Assembly: GCF_005877905.1 (NCBI RefSeq)
Contig: NZ_SWDV01000048.1
Coordinates: 1-55,978 of the forward strand
DNA: 55,978 bases
Source of the DNA: Pseudomonas nicosulfuronedens
GTDB lineage: Bacteria; Pseudomonadota; Gammaproteobacteria; Pseudomonadales; Pseudomonadaceae
Direction: 5' to 3'
The notes under the pieces were generated by a model. That model did no database searches. It was not told the DNA's origin and saw only the letters and a program-made list of their open reading frames with translations. Positions 7,876-17,577 of the stretch are shown in pieces. The translations under genes were made by a program, and so were the position numbers. Each line of letters starts with the position of its first letter. The stretch's first letter is position 1.

Positions 7876-9249
7876 TCAGCGGATGCCTGCGCCGGCCATA
7901 GCCGTAGGAGACAGGGCGTTAGGCGAGAAGGCCTCGCTAGCGAACCAGCTGCTGCGCGTGCCGCCGGCCATGGACGCAAGCGCGTAGTTGCCCTTGGAAT
8001 GGTCATACATAATCACCGCCTCGGAGCGCATCTGAGGCACGTTCTCGTACGCCACGAACGTCACAAAGTTCTGCGAGCGATGAAGCTTGTTGGCGGCGTC
8101 GTAGGAGTCGTAGAGCGCCATGCTCCAGCTGTCTTCGTCGAGGTAGAACATCTTGCGCGGGTTGGCGTGGCGTTGGCCCGGCTTCAAGGACGCCTCGACT
8201 ACCCACACACGGTGCAGCTCCCAGCGAACCAGGTCGGGATTGGCGTACCCCTGGCGGATCAGCTGATCGGTGGGTGCGCCGGAGGTGCGGTAGGTGTTGT
8301 AGGGAATGTACATCTCCCGCTTACCCACCAGTTTGAAGTCGAAGCGGTCCATCTTGCCGTCGAACCCGTTGATCTCGTCGAAGGTGATGAGGCCGCCATA
8401 CTGAGCCGAGACAGTGTCGTACTTGAACTCTGGCGCCAGCCGTACGCGGCGCTGACCCGGTGTGTAGGACCAGGCACTGTCCGACTTCTGGTCCAGGCGC
8501 AGCGGGGTGTAGCGCATGTCCTTTGACCCTGACTTCGCGGCCGGCGCCTTGTTGGTATTCAGCAGGCGGTTGCTGAACTCGGAGCTCGACTTGCTGTTAT
8601 CCCAGTACTCATGTTCGTAGATGACCGAAGAATCAGTCACCAGCGTTTTCTGGCCGGCGGTGTCGATCAGGTAGGTGGCGAAGTTCCCCGACTCGTAGGG
8701 GCGGAAGAAACGCGTATTGAAGTTCCACATCGCCTCGGCGCCGGACTTCGGGATTGGGAACGGCACCTGAGCATGGGCGTCTGCCAACCCCAGACCATTG
8801 GTCTCAAGGCGTGGTTTGGCGATGTTGTTCAGAGTGTTGTCGCGCGCCCACTGCGGCAGCGGCGGCGCGCTACGGTGCGTCGGATAGACGTCGATGCGGT
8901 ACTCCGGGTAGCGCGTCAGCAGGGCCTTGTTGCCGTCGTCCAGCTTGTCGGCGTACTGCGCCATGTTGCTGGATGTAATCGAGAACAGAGGTTTCTCACC
9001 GGCATACGGGTCCACGTAGGGGAACCCGCCGCGCGGGTCCTGCGGCGCGTAACCGGCCGGCGCCTTGGTCAGCGCCTTGGCCGGATCGTAGGCCGGGATG
9101 CTGCCATCGGCGTTGCCGGCGACGGTGGCACCGAACTCGGTGAGGGTCTTGCCGAGCTGGGCTGCTTCCTCCGCGCTGGGTGCCGCCAGGGCCTGACCAG
9201 CCAGAACAGTGCTTACTGCAAGAGGCAGCAGGTACTTCACGTGCATCAT
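7876..9249 (-). CDS. DUF1329 periplasmic/outer-membrane-associated protein, copy 1
   Basis: 457 residues with a clear signal peptide (MMHVKYLLPLAVSTVLAGQALA, cleavage after ALA). DUF1329 proteins have a LolA/LolB-like fold and are commonly encoded with DUF1302 and RND genes in loci for hydrophobic substrates, where they are thought to help move lipophilic molecules across the envelope. The start overlaps the RND stop codon (ATGATG), indicating translational coupling. It is a close paralogue of the protein at 13007-14380, sharing long blocks such as GSIPAYDPAKALTK and GGFPYVDPYAGEKPLFSIT. Confidence 0.88.
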   Translation of the reverse strand: MMHVKYLLPLAVSTVLAGQALAAPSAEEAAQLGKTLTEFGATVAGNADGSIPAYDPAKALTKAPAGYAPQDPRGGFPYVDPYAGEKPLFSITSSNMAQYADKLDDGNKALLTRYPEYRIDVYPTHRSAPPLPQWARDNTLNNIAKPRLETNGLGLADAHAQVPFPIPKSGAEAMWNFNTRFFRPYESGNFATYLIDTAGQKTLVTDSSVIYEHEYWDNSKSSSEFSNRLLNTNKAPAAKSGSKDMRYTPLRLDQKSDSAWSYTPGQRRVRLAPEFKYDTVSAQYGGLITFDEINGFDGKMDRFDFKLVGKREMYIPYNTYRTSGAPTDQLIRQGYANPDLVRWELHRVWVVEASLKPGQRHANPRKMFYLDEDSWSMALYDSYDAANKLHRSQNFVTFVAYENVPQMRSEAVIMYDHSKGNYALASMAGGTRSSWFASEAFSPNALSPTAMAGAGIR

Positions 9250-11792
9250 CGATCTCTCCTGAGCTTCACATTGATGCCGACCGCGTCGAGATCACCTGCC
9301 GGCTCTGCGGCACGCAATTCGGCGCTGGGCACCGACAACGTCGCCACTCGCATGGCGTCTTTCGGAACAACGGATGCCTCCTTCTGGACGGGCGTCTCGG
9401 CTTGCGCCGAATCGCCCAAGCCGCGCAAGAGGAAATAGGACAAGGCGGGAATCAGGATCAGCGCACCGATCATGTTGCCGATGAACATGAAGGTCAGCAG
9501 GATGCCCATGTCGGCCTGGAACTTGATCGGCGACCAAACCCAGGTGACCACCCCGGCGGCCAGAGTCATGCCGACCAGCGCTACCACTCGGCCGGTAAAG
9601 CGCAGGGCGTAGCGGTAGGCCTCACCCAGGCTGCGCCCAGCCTTCTGCTGCTGTAATTGCACGCTGAGCAGGTAAAGCGCATAGTCGACGCCGATGCCGA
9701 CGCCCAAAGTAATGGCCGGCAAGGTGGCGACTTTCATACCAATGCCCAGCAACACCATTAACGCCTCGCACAGCACCGTACTGATGAACAGTGGCAGCAC
9801 CGCGATGAAGGTCGCACGCCAGTTGCGGAACGCCACGAAACACAGCAGGGTCACGGCGCCGTAGAGCGCCAGCAGCATCTTGCCATTGGCACTCTCCACC
9901 ACGATGTTGGTTACCGCCTCGATACCAGCGCTGCCGGCCGCCAGGAGAAAATGCCGATTTTCATCGTTGTGCGCCGCCGCGAAGGTCTCGGCCGCTTTCA
10001 CCACATGGCTGAGGGTGTCGGCCTTGTGGTCCTCCAGATAGGCGACGATAGGTGTCACCGAACAGGTACGATCCACCAACTCAGGCTTGTCGACCTGCAC
10101 CTGCTCGATCGCCGAGTTGAGGTTGCTGGCGTTACGCGGCACCGACATCCACTTCGGGTTTCCCTCGTTCTGCCCAGCGAAGACCATGCGCACCGAGTCC
10201 GGCGCGGAGACCGTCATCTGCACGCCCGGTACCTGGCGCAGCTGATTGCTCAGGCGATCGGCCTCGACCAGCGAGGGGTATTCCAGGCAACCGCCTTCGG
10301 CGGTCTTCATCATCACGACGAACAGGTCACTGGAGAGCGCGTAGTGGCCGGTGAGATAGGCGATGTCGCGGTTGTACCTAGAGTCTGAGCGCAGCTCCGG
10401 CGCACCGGCGTCGAGGTCGCCGATCTTCACGTGGGAACCGACCAGCACGCCGCCCACGGTGACCGCCGCCGCCACTGCCACGGCGATGCTTGCCCGACCG
10501 CGCTGGGTGAAGCTGGCGAAGAACTCCCAGAGGCGCCCGGCTGCCTGCCCCTTTTCCTGGGCAATGCTACGCTGCGCCGCCTTGGCGCTGACGCCGACAT
10601 AGGAGAGGGACACCGGCACAAGAACGAGGATGGTGAAGATCAGGATGCCGACGCCGATGGACATGCTGACGGCCATCTCCTTGATCACCGGAATGTCGAT
10701 GATGATCAGCACGGCGAAGCCGACCACGTTGGCCAGAAGCGCGGTGATGCCGGCGCGGAATAGACGGCGGAAGGTGTAGCGCGCGGCGACGTACTTGTGC
10801 GTCCCGCGGCCGACGTCCTGCATGATCCCGTTCATCTTCTGCGCGCCATGGGATAAGCCAATGGCGAAGATCAGGAACGGCACCAGGATCAGGTAGGGGT
10901 CGAGCACATAGCCGATCAGACTGAGGATGCCCAGCAGCCAGACCACCCCGAGCGCCGCGTAAAAGACCAGCAGCAGGGTGCTGCGGATGCAGCGGGTATA
11001 AAGGAACACGAAGAGCGCGGCGATCGCGGCGGCGATCGCGAAGAACTCTGCGACCTGCCACAGGCCATCGATCAGATCACCCACAAGCTTGGCGAAACCG
11101 ACGATGTGAATTTTGATCTTCGGCGTTTCCAGCGAGCGCACCTTGCTTTCCAGCTGGTGCGAGAAGTCGCGGTAGTCCAGCGCCTGGCCGGTGTCCTGGT
11201 TCCGCTCCATCAGGGGCACGACGATCAGGCTGGACTTGAAGTCCGAGGCCACGAAACTGCCGACAATACCGGCCTGGAGAATGTTGTTGCGCAGGGCCCC
11301 CATGGCCGCTTGTGACCAGTCGAAGGGATCCGGCATCACCGGACCGCCGCGGTAGCCTTCTTCGGTGACCTCGGTCCAACGCAGGCTGGAGGTCCAAAGG
11401 CTGCGCAGCGCCGAGCGATCCACCCCGGGCATTAGGAACAGGGTGTCGTTGGCCTTTTGCAGGACCTCCAGAGCGTCCTTGTCGAAGATGCTACCCTGGG
11501 TATTTTCCACCACCACCCGAACCGAGTTACCCATCCCACGGAGGGCGTCCTTATTCTGGAAGTAGTTCTGAATGTAGGGATGTGATTGCGGGATCATCTT
11601 CTCGAAGCTGGCGTTGACCGGCAGCTTCGCCGCCTGCCACGCCCAGAAGAAGGTGCTCAACAGGCAGATGAGCAGGATCGCCAGGCGATGGTTGAAGATG
11701 AACCGCTCGAGCCAGACACCGCTGTTTCGATCAAAGTCCTTGGGATCGCGGATGACCTGCATGTCATCCTGTTCGCCGACAGGAATAGCCAT
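9246..11792 (-). CDS. RND/MMPL-family transporter
   Basis: 848 residues, the usual size for single-chain RND exporters of the HpnN/MMPL type. TM1 at about 34-52 is followed by a large periplasmic loop, a five-helix bundle (about 243-405), a second repeat beginning near 437 with another large loop, and a C-terminal bundle containing GIGVDYALYLLS. The segment GLSHGAQKMNG is characteristic of this subgroup. Such transporters move lipids, hopanoids or hydrophobic compounds using the proton gradient. It lies between a YCF48-like gene and a DUF1329 gene. Direction of transport cannot be decided from sequence. Confidence 0.9.
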   Translation of the reverse strand: MAIPVGEQDDMQVIRDPKDFDRNSGVWLERFIFNHRLAILLICLLSTFFWAWQAAKLPVNASFEKMIPQSHPYIQNYFQNKDALRGMGNSVRVVVENTQGSIFDKDALEVLQKANDTLFLMPGVDRSALRSLWTSSLRWTEVTEEGYRGGPVMPDPFDWSQAAMGALRNNILQAGIVGSFVASDFKSSLIVVPLMERNQDTGQALDYRDFSHQLESKVRSLETPKIKIHIVGFAKLVGDLIDGLWQVAEFFAIAAAIAALFVFLYTRCIRSTLLLVFYAALGVVWLLGILSLIGYVLDPYLILVPFLIFAIGLSHGAQKMNGIMQDVGRGTHKYVAARYTFRRLFRAGITALLANVVGFAVLIIIDIPVIKEMAVSMSIGVGILIFTILVLVPVSLSYVGVSAKAAQRSIAQEKGQAAGRLWEFFASFTQRGRASIAVAVAAAVTVGGVLVGSHVKIGDLDAGAPELRSDSRYNRDIAYLTGHYALSSDLFVVMMKTAEGGCLEYPSLVEADRLSNQLRQVPGVQMTVSAPDSVRMVFAGQNEGNPKWMSVPRNASNLNSAIEQVQVDKPELVDRTCSVTPIVAYLEDHKADTLSHVVKAAETFAAAHNDENRHFLLAAGSAGIEAVTNIVVESANGKMLLALYGAVTLLCFVAFRNWRATFIAVLPLFISTVLCEALMVLLGIGMKVATLPAITLGVGIGVDYALYLLSVQLQQQKAGRSLGEAYRYALRFTGRVVALVGMTLAAGVVTWVWSPIKFQADMGILLTFMFIGNMIGALILIPALSYFLLRGLGDSAQAETPVQKEASVVPKDAMRVATLSVPSAELRAAEPAGDLDAVGINVKLRRDR

Positions 11793-11857
11793 AAATGTCT
11801 TCTCGATTGTTATTGTTCAGACGGGATTGCACGCACTGGCCAGTGCGGTCGTTCAAC

Positions 11858-12916
11858 TCATTGCGCCGGGGCTATTTGCACCCCCGACATGCCGACGATC
11901 GCCACCCTATCGCCATCCACTTGGCTCAACCCAGCGAATAGGTAGGGGCGCACCGACTCGAGAGCACTGAAACTCCGGCCCAGATCATCGCTGCGCAGGA
12001 CAGCGCCGGCCTGGCTGGCCACCAGCAGGGTACCCTTGTCGCTGATTGCGCTGGCCACCAGCCCCGCCGCGTTTCCGGTCTCCACACGACTCCAGGTCTG
12101 GCCGCCGTCGGTAGAGCGGAAGGCGTTGCCGCGGAGCCCGTGCGCCAGAATGAACCGCTGGTCCCCCACGACGCCGAAGAAGCTGCCGGCATAGCCGGTG
12201 CTCAGGGGGACAAAGCGCTGCTGGTTACGGTCGAGCTTGAACACCGTTCCCTGTTCACTGGCGATGTACAGCTCGCCGGCGATACCGGTAATGGCGTTGA
12301 GATGGAAACTGTTGGGGTTGTCGATCTTCTCGATCCACGACTCCCAGCTCTTGCCGCCATCGTGGGTGGCCATGAGAGTACCGAAGGCGCCTACAGCGAA
12401 CCCGTCGCGCTCGTTCTCGAACCAAACCCCCAGAAAAGGTTGCTCGGGACCGTTGCCGAAATTCAGCTTGACCAGGTCCAGGTACTGGCTGGCCCGCTCG
12501 TCGCCCTTTTCCGCCTGCGCTTGGAAGTGCGCGGTCAATAACTTGAGCAGATCGCGCCCGTCGAGCTGCTTGCTCCAGCTCTCCCCGCCGTCGGCACTGT
12601 GCAGGATAACGCCATCATGGCCCACGGCCCATCCGAGCGAGGCGTCCGGAAATTGCACGGCCACCAGGTCCGAACTCACCGGCACTTTAGCCTGCTTCCA
12701 ATGCTGGCCGGCATCATCCGACAGCAGCACGACACCGCGAGCGCCCACCGCGACCAATCGAGCTCCTGCCTGGGTAATGGCAGTCAGCTGGGACTGGGCC
12801 GCCAGCCGATTGATTTCGGCCGGGGCATCGAGGGGGTCCGCGTAGGGTTGCGCCATCGCCACAGAAATCGGCAACAGGCCGGCCAGCAGAACGGCGGTGA
12901 AGGATAGACGCGGCAA
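11858..12916 (-). CDS. YCF48/BNR-repeat beta-propeller protein, secreted
   Basis: 352 residues from a TTG start (12916) placed 5-6 nt after GGAGG. A signal peptide (MPRLSFTAVLLAGLLPISVAMA) leads to a periplasmic or outer-membrane location. Repeated BNR/Asp-box-like motifs (SDDAGQHW, SADGGESW, THDGGKSW, STDGGQTW, SDDLGRSF) indicate a beta-propeller of the photosystem-II-stability-factor type. In heterotrophs this family is regularly encoded next to RND and DUF1329/DUF1302 genes and may be an envelope assembly partner; its exact role is unknown. The RND gene follows after 65 nt. Confidence 0.85.
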   Translation of the reverse strand: MPRLSFTAVLLAGLLPISVAMAQPYADPLDAPAEINRLAAQSQLTAITQAGARLVAVGARGVVLLSDDAGQHWKQAKVPVSSDLVAVQFPDASLGWAVGHDGVILHSADGGESWSKQLDGRDLLKLLTAHFQAQAEKGDERASQYLDLVKLNFGNGPEQPFLGVWFENERDGFAVGAFGTLMATHDGGKSWESWIEKIDNPNSFHLNAITGIAGELYIASEQGTVFKLDRNQQRFVPLSTGYAGSFFGVVGDQRFILAHGLRGNAFRSTDGGQTWSRVETGNAAGLVASAISDKGTLLVASQAGAVLRSDDLGRSFSALESVRPYLFAGLSQVDGDRVAIVGMSGVQIAPAQ

Positions 12917-13006
12917 GAGAACCTCCAGAACTACGGTCGCCGGTAAATAGATGCCATCGGCAGGTGCCGGGCTTCGTTGCGGAAGCCCGGCGCGCTCAGG
13001 CGGTTC

Positions 13007-14380
13007 CTAGCGAATACCCGCGCCAGCCATCGCCGAGGGCGACAGGAGGTTCGGGGAGAAAGGTGGTACTGCGTACCAGCCCGTGCGGGTGTCAAACGGC
13101 AGCGACGCCAGTGCGTAGTTACGCTTGGAGTGGTCGTAGATCAGCACGCCCTCGCTGCGCATCATCGGCACATCGTCATAGCCAACGAACAGGACGAAGT
13201 TCTGCGAGTGGTGGAGTTTGCCCGCCGCGTCGTAGGAGTTGTACATGGCCATGTTCCAACTGTCCTCGTCCAGATAGAAGCGCTTCTTCGGGTTGGTATG
13301 GCGCTGCCCGGACTTCAGGGTCGCCTCCACTTCCCATACGCGGTGAAGCTCCCAGCGGACCTTGTCCGGGTTGACGAAGCCGCTCTTCACCAGCTCATCC
13401 AGCTTCGCCGAAGCCGTACGGTAGGTGTTGTACGGAACGTACATTTCCTTCTTGCCGATCAGCTTGAATTCGAACCGATCCTGCTTGCCATCGAAACCGG
13501 TGATTTCGTCGAAGGTGATCAAGCCGCCGTATTGCGCGGAAACGGTGTCGTACTTGAACTCAGGTGCAAGGCGCACGCGACGTTGACCAGGCGAGTAGGA
13601 CCAGGCGCTGTCGCTTTTGATGTCAAGTCGCAGCGGCGTGTAGCGCATGTCCTTGGAACCCGACTTGGCCGCCGGCGCCTTGTTGTTGTTGACCAGGCGG
13701 TTGGCGTAGTCGGAGCTGGTCTTGGACGGGTCCCAGTACTCATGCTCGTAGAAGACCGTCGAGTCGGTCACCAGAGTCTTCTCGCCGGCGCTGTCGATCA
13801 GGTAGGTGGCGAAGTTGCCGGACTCGTACGGCCGGAAGAAGCGCACAACAAAGTTCCACATGGCCTCGTTGCCGGTCTTGGGTATCGGGAACGGTACTTG
13901 CGCGTGGGCATCAGCCAGGCCGGTACCCTCGCCTTCCAGGTGCGGCTTGGCGATGTTATTGAGGGTGTTGTCGTGAGCAAACTTCGGCAGCGGCGGCGCG
14001 CTGCGATGAGTCGGGTACACGTCCAGGCGGTAGTCCGGATACTGCGCCAGCAGCGCCTTGTTGCCGTCATCTACCTTGTCCGCGTACTGCGCCAGGTTTT
14101 TCGAGGTAATGGAGAACAGCGGCTTCTCGCCGGCATACGGATCCACGTAAGGGAAGCCGCCTGCGGCCTGCCGCGGCGAATACCCGGCCGGCGGTTTGGT
14201 GAGCGCCTTGGCCGGATCGTAGGCCGGAATGCTGCCATCGCTGTTGCCGGCGATGGTGGCACCGAACTCGGTTAGGGTACTGCCGATCTGCTTGATTTCA
14301 TCAGCGGAGGGGGCAGCGAAGCCCTGTCCGGCGAAGGCATAGGAAACAGCGATGGAAAGTAGGTATTTCTTGTAATTCAT
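13007..14380 (-). CDS. DUF1329 periplasmic/outer-membrane-associated protein, copy 2
   Basis: 457 residues starting at ATG 14380, which gives a good signal peptide (MNYKKYLLSIAVSYAFAGQGFA); an upstream in-frame ATG at 14392 would prepend four residues. It is the same length as copy 1, both end in the same AMAGAGIR, and the two share most of their sequence by eye, so they arose by duplication. It lies 34 nt downstream of the DUF1302 gene and upstream of the YCF48 gene, so the two copies flank the YCF48-RND pair. Inferred role: envelope handling of a hydrophobic substrate together with DUF1302. Confidence 0.88.
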   Translation of the reverse strand: MNYKKYLLSIAVSYAFAGQGFAAPSADEIKQIGSTLTEFGATIAGNSDGSIPAYDPAKALTKPPAGYSPRQAAGGFPYVDPYAGEKPLFSITSKNLAQYADKVDDGNKALLAQYPDYRLDVYPTHRSAPPLPKFAHDNTLNNIAKPHLEGEGTGLADAHAQVPFPIPKTGNEAMWNFVVRFFRPYESGNFATYLIDSAGEKTLVTDSTVFYEHEYWDPSKTSSDYANRLVNNNKAPAAKSGSKDMRYTPLRLDIKSDSAWSYSPGQRRVRLAPEFKYDTVSAQYGGLITFDEITGFDGKQDRFEFKLIGKKEMYVPYNTYRTASAKLDELVKSGFVNPDKVRWELHRVWEVEATLKSGQRHTNPKKRFYLDEDSWNMAMYNSYDAAGKLHHSQNFVLFVGYDDVPMMRSEGVLIYDHSKRNYALASLPFDTRTGWYAVPPFSPNLLSPSAMAGAGIR

Positions 14381-14414
14381 TTTTTCACCCATCCATTCGT
14401 GCAGTTTGCGTTAG

Positions 14415-16205
14415 TCAGAAGGCGGTCTTCAAGCTCAGCGAGAGCCAACCGTGATCGTTCTGCCACCAGGTGCCGCCACCGGTCACGCCCTGCGCCCCGG
14501 TTGAGGTGTAAGTGTTGTGGTTAGGCGACCAGCTGTCGTTCCAAGCGAGCTTGACGGTGTGGGTCTGATAGATATCGGCCTGAACGCCGAACGAATAGCT
14601 GACCTGATCCTCCGCGCCGATCAGGCCGCCGGTGGCAGCATTGCCCTGCACACCCCAGGAAACGAACACCGGCGCGCTCAGGTCGACACCCGGTAGCACC
14701 TGCAGCCAACGAGGGGTGAAGTTGGTGGAAAAGACCGTCGAGTTTCGCGTAGCACAACCATATGACTCATCACCGCTACCCGGCTGGTGGCTACCATCGC
14801 TGCAAAGAGGCGAGCTGGACCCTTTCATTGGGAAGTTGTTGCCGCCCAATGCGGTGAAGTCGCCATTAATGGAATAGCCGAAGGCGGGGTCGTAGGTAAC
14901 CTTGTCTAGGTGCTGGAAAGCCAGCTCCGCTGCAATCTCACCGGCATCCCACAGAGGCGTCTCAGGTAACAACTTCACAGCGTTGAGTACGATGCCGTAA
15001 ACATCGCCGCGCGGAGCATTTTGCGAGTCGAAGCCTACAATTGCCGGCCCGACTTGTTGCAGGCGGCCAGTAACCGTTGTGTAAAGCTGAGCGTTTTTGC
15101 GATAGGTCAGCTCTAGGCCCCAGTTGACACTGGCAATGTTCTGCTCCATGGCAAAGCCGAACAGCTGGTTCTTCTTCGGGTTGTAGACTCTGTCCAGCAG
15201 GCCGTCGTCAGCGGTGGCGAAGGGGTTGGGGGTCTTCTCGCGGAACTCGCGGAATACCAGGCTCATGTTCCCGCCGTCCATGAAGTCCGGCTGCCACTTG
15301 GCCATGACGCCCCAGTCGTGCTGGCCGCTGCCAGGCTTGTTCTTGGTTTCGCCGATGATCGGACCGTCGGCGCCGTAGAAGGCCGGGCCGGCGTATTCGA
15401 AGAAGGTACCACCTTCCGGGTAACGATCGCGGCGCCACTCCAGGGAGTACTGCCAAGCCAGCGAAAATTCGGGGTTCAGTTGAAGGGTGCCGGTAAACTG
15501 GGTCTGCGGCAGGAACAGCTCCTTGGCCTCCAGGCCCGGACTGTAGGCTGCCTTCTGCAGGTCCAGGGCGGCCTGGCTGTATGCGATGGACGCCTGCTTG
15601 GACTGCGGGAACAGCGAGTTGCCCCAGTAGATGTTGTGGCGACCGAACTTCAGCGAGGTAGTGGTGGTACCGACATCGAAGGTTCCGAAGACGAAACCGT
15701 CCAGCAACTCGGCGTAGGGACCGGTGGTGTAGTTGCGGGTGTAGTCGGAATACTTGCCATTCTTGAAGAACTCGCGAGAGATGGCATCGCCATAGCTGGG
15801 GTCGTCCACGCCACCGTCGTAGGTGGGGTCGTACCAGGCAGCGGCGCTCATGCGGAAACCGTAGTTGTCGCGGAAAATGAAGTCGAATTCCGAGAGAATG
15901 TCGAGGCGGTTGAGGATCACGTCCCCCTTGTCGAAGCGGTTGTTCCCCAGCGCGACGGCATTGTTGTTTGGGTCGGGAGTCCCCGCCGGTCCCATCTTCA
16001 GTCGGGAGTCGGTGTTTTCACCACGAATGCCGATGTTGTAGCGCACGGTGGTGTCCAGACGACTCTGGATGTCTGAATTGCCGAAGTCCAGATCCACGGC
16101 GTATGCGTTACCCGCTGCAGCGGCCACCGCCATGGCCAGCAGGGACGCTTGTGCGTGCAGGCGCTTGGAGGAGGCGAAGCGAGGCTGAGTGAAGCGAGGC
16201 ATCAT
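14415..16205 (-). CDS. DUF1302 outer-membrane beta-barrel protein
   Basis: 596 residues with an extended N-terminal signal sequence (AMAVAAAAGNAYA, cleavage near 36). The mature part is rich in aromatic, Gly and Asn residues, reads as amphipathic strands, and ends in Phe (SLSLKTAF), the outer-membrane barrel signature. DUF1302 proteins are predicted porin-like channels that are almost always paired with DUF1329. It is first in the putative minus-strand envelope operon; an operator lies 136 bp upstream of its start. The start is ATG 16205 with GGAG about 10 nt upstream; a second ATG follows immediately. Confidence 0.87.
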   Translation of the reverse strand: MMPRFTQPRFASSKRLHAQASLLAMAVAAAAGNAYAVDLDFGNSDIQSRLDTTVRYNIGIRGENTDSRLKMGPAGTPDPNNNAVALGNNRFDKGDVILNRLDILSEFDFIFRDNYGFRMSAAAWYDPTYDGGVDDPSYGDAISREFFKNGKYSDYTRNYTTGPYAELLDGFVFGTFDVGTTTTSLKFGRHNIYWGNSLFPQSKQASIAYSQAALDLQKAAYSPGLEAKELFLPQTQFTGTLQLNPEFSLAWQYSLEWRRDRYPEGGTFFEYAGPAFYGADGPIIGETKNKPGSGQHDWGVMAKWQPDFMDGGNMSLVFREFREKTPNPFATADDGLLDRVYNPKKNQLFGFAMEQNIASVNWGLELTYRKNAQLYTTVTGRLQQVGPAIVGFDSQNAPRGDVYGIVLNAVKLLPETPLWDAGEIAAELAFQHLDKVTYDPAFGYSINGDFTALGGNNFPMKGSSSPLCSDGSHQPGSGDESYGCATRNSTVFSTNFTPRWLQVLPGVDLSAPVFVSWGVQGNAATGGLIGAEDQVSYSFGVQADIYQTHTVKLAWNDSWSPNHNTYTSTGAQGVTGGGTWWQNDHGWLSLSLKTAF

Positions 16206-16340
16206 TATTGTTTTTCTCCATCTCTTATGCCGAGCCGGTTAAGGCCACAGGGAGGTTCAGGTGAGGTGTATCAGCTCCCGACGTGTTTTCCGAGCGCTCC
16301 AGATCAGGCAAAGGTGAGCGTCGGTCGTTTACATTTTGGT

Positions 16341-16382
16341 GAACGACGTTCGTATAGTTGTACATGGTTCAGGGCTTGTCAA
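16341..16382 (-). promoter_or_regulatory. Operator GAACGACGTTC upstream of the DUF1302-led operon
   Basis: A perfect 5-1-5 palindrome GAACG-A-CGTTC occupies 16341-16351. Reading the minus strand, TTGACA lies at 16382-16377 and a weak AT-rich -10 region (ACTATAC) directly precedes the operator, which would then overlap the transcription start. The -10 assignment is uncertain. Confidence 0.65.
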
Positions 16383-16500
16383 TCGCTAATCTGACGCTAC
16401 CTGCAACGAATTTTTGCGACCATGCCAATGCCAGAAACGGCTCTACGGCGGCCATTGCGAATGGCCACCGTGAGTTCGAAATCAGCAAATACGGAGGGGA

Positions 16501-17343
16501 TCAGTCGTACAGGATGTCTTCGCTCACCTTGCGCCAAGTATCCAGTTGTTCCAGAGTCTGCTGCAGTACTGACCGATAGGTGTTCCAAGCGCTGGGGTGA
16601 ACCGGCAGGTGCAAGGGCGGCTGCTCCGCATCCACTGCGGCGATGATCGCCAGCGCCGCCTTCGCCGGGTCGCCATCCTGATGACCATCCATTTGTTCCA
16701 GCCCGCCGCGCACCGCGCCGGCGGTCTTCTGGTAGTCCTCGATTACGCGCTCGGAGCGCACGATGGCGTTGCTTGACGCCCAGCGAGTACGCAGCGCACC
16801 GGGCTCAACATTAGTAACTCGAATGCCCAGTGCCCCGCCTTCAGCGGCCAAGGCCGCGCCCAGCCCTTCCAGGGCGAACTTGGAAGCGCTGTAGATCGGC
16901 ATGCCGGGAATGCCCATGAAACCGGCCATCGAGGTGATGTTCACGACATGCCCCCAACGTTTGGCGCGCATCGACGGAAGCACCGCCTGGGTCGCGGCTA
17001 GGGCACCGAAGAAGTTGGTTTCCATCTGGTCGCGGGCCTCGCGCTCGCTGACCTCTTCCAAGGCGCCGGCCAGGCCGTAGCCGGCGTTGTTCACCAGCAC
17101 GTCGATGCCGCCATGCCGTTGCGCTGCGGCGGTCACCACGTCGAGCACCCGCGGGTAGTCGCGCAGGTCCAGCTCCAGCGCGTGGGCACGCCCCGGTGCC
17201 AGCGCCTCGAAAGCGGCCAGTTGCTCGGGCTTGCGCAACGTGCCGATCACCACTTCACCGCGCGACAGCACGGCCTTGGCCAGCGCTTCGCCGAGGCCAC
17301 TGGAAACACCGGTGATCAACCACTTTCGTACTGCTGCAGACAT
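16501..17343 (-). CDS. Short-chain dehydrogenase/reductase
   Basis: 280 residues. TGVSSGLG (11-18), NNAG (85-88), Ser138 and Tyr151/Lys155 are the SDR signature residues. The TGVSSGLG form and the length match the broad 'oxidoreductase' SDR subgroup acting on larger alcohols or ketones, with no further substrate clue. AGGAGG lies 6 nt before the ATG. It is separated from its neighbours by 156 bp or more and has its own regulon operator 134 bp upstream (17477-17487), so it is likely a single-gene unit co-regulated with the rest of the island. Confidence 0.87.
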   Translation of the reverse strand: MSAAVRKWLITGVSSGLGEALAKAVLSRGEVVIGTLRKPEQLAAFEALAPGRAHALELDLRDYPRVLDVVTAAAQRHGGIDVLVNNAGYGLAGALEEVSEREARDQMETNFFGALAATQAVLPSMRAKRWGHVVNITSMAGFMGIPGMPIYSASKFALEGLGAALAAEGGALGIRVTNVEPGALRTRWASSNAIVRSERVIEDYQKTAGAVRGGLEQMDGHQDGDPAKAALAIIAAVDAEQPPLHLPVHPSAWNTYRSVLQQTLEQLDTWRKVSEDILYD

Positions 17344-17476
17344 CGGGAACCTCCTTCTTGTTGTTGGGAACTGGCTCCGCTATCGCTCGCAAGTCCACCT
17401 CGCGGGGGGTAGCGCTTTCCCGGATAGCCGACAGCTGACCAGTGCGGCTCCGAGAGAAAACACCATACACAAAAAG

Positions 17477-17487
17477 GAACGTCATTC
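17477..17487 (-). promoter_or_regulatory. Regulon operator (one mismatch) upstream of the 16.5-17.3 kb SDR
   Basis: GAACGTCATTC differs at one position from GAACGNCGTTC. It lies 134 bp from the SDR start, almost the same distance as the operator of the DUF1302 gene. I could not assign convincing -35/-10 boxes. Confidence 0.5.
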
Positions 17488-17577
17488 ACAATAGCGCACA
17501 CAATATAGGTCTCTTCGAGCCAGGTGGCGGCTTTCTCCACCTTGCATCGAACAGCCGGCACACGTCTGGGAGCGGAC

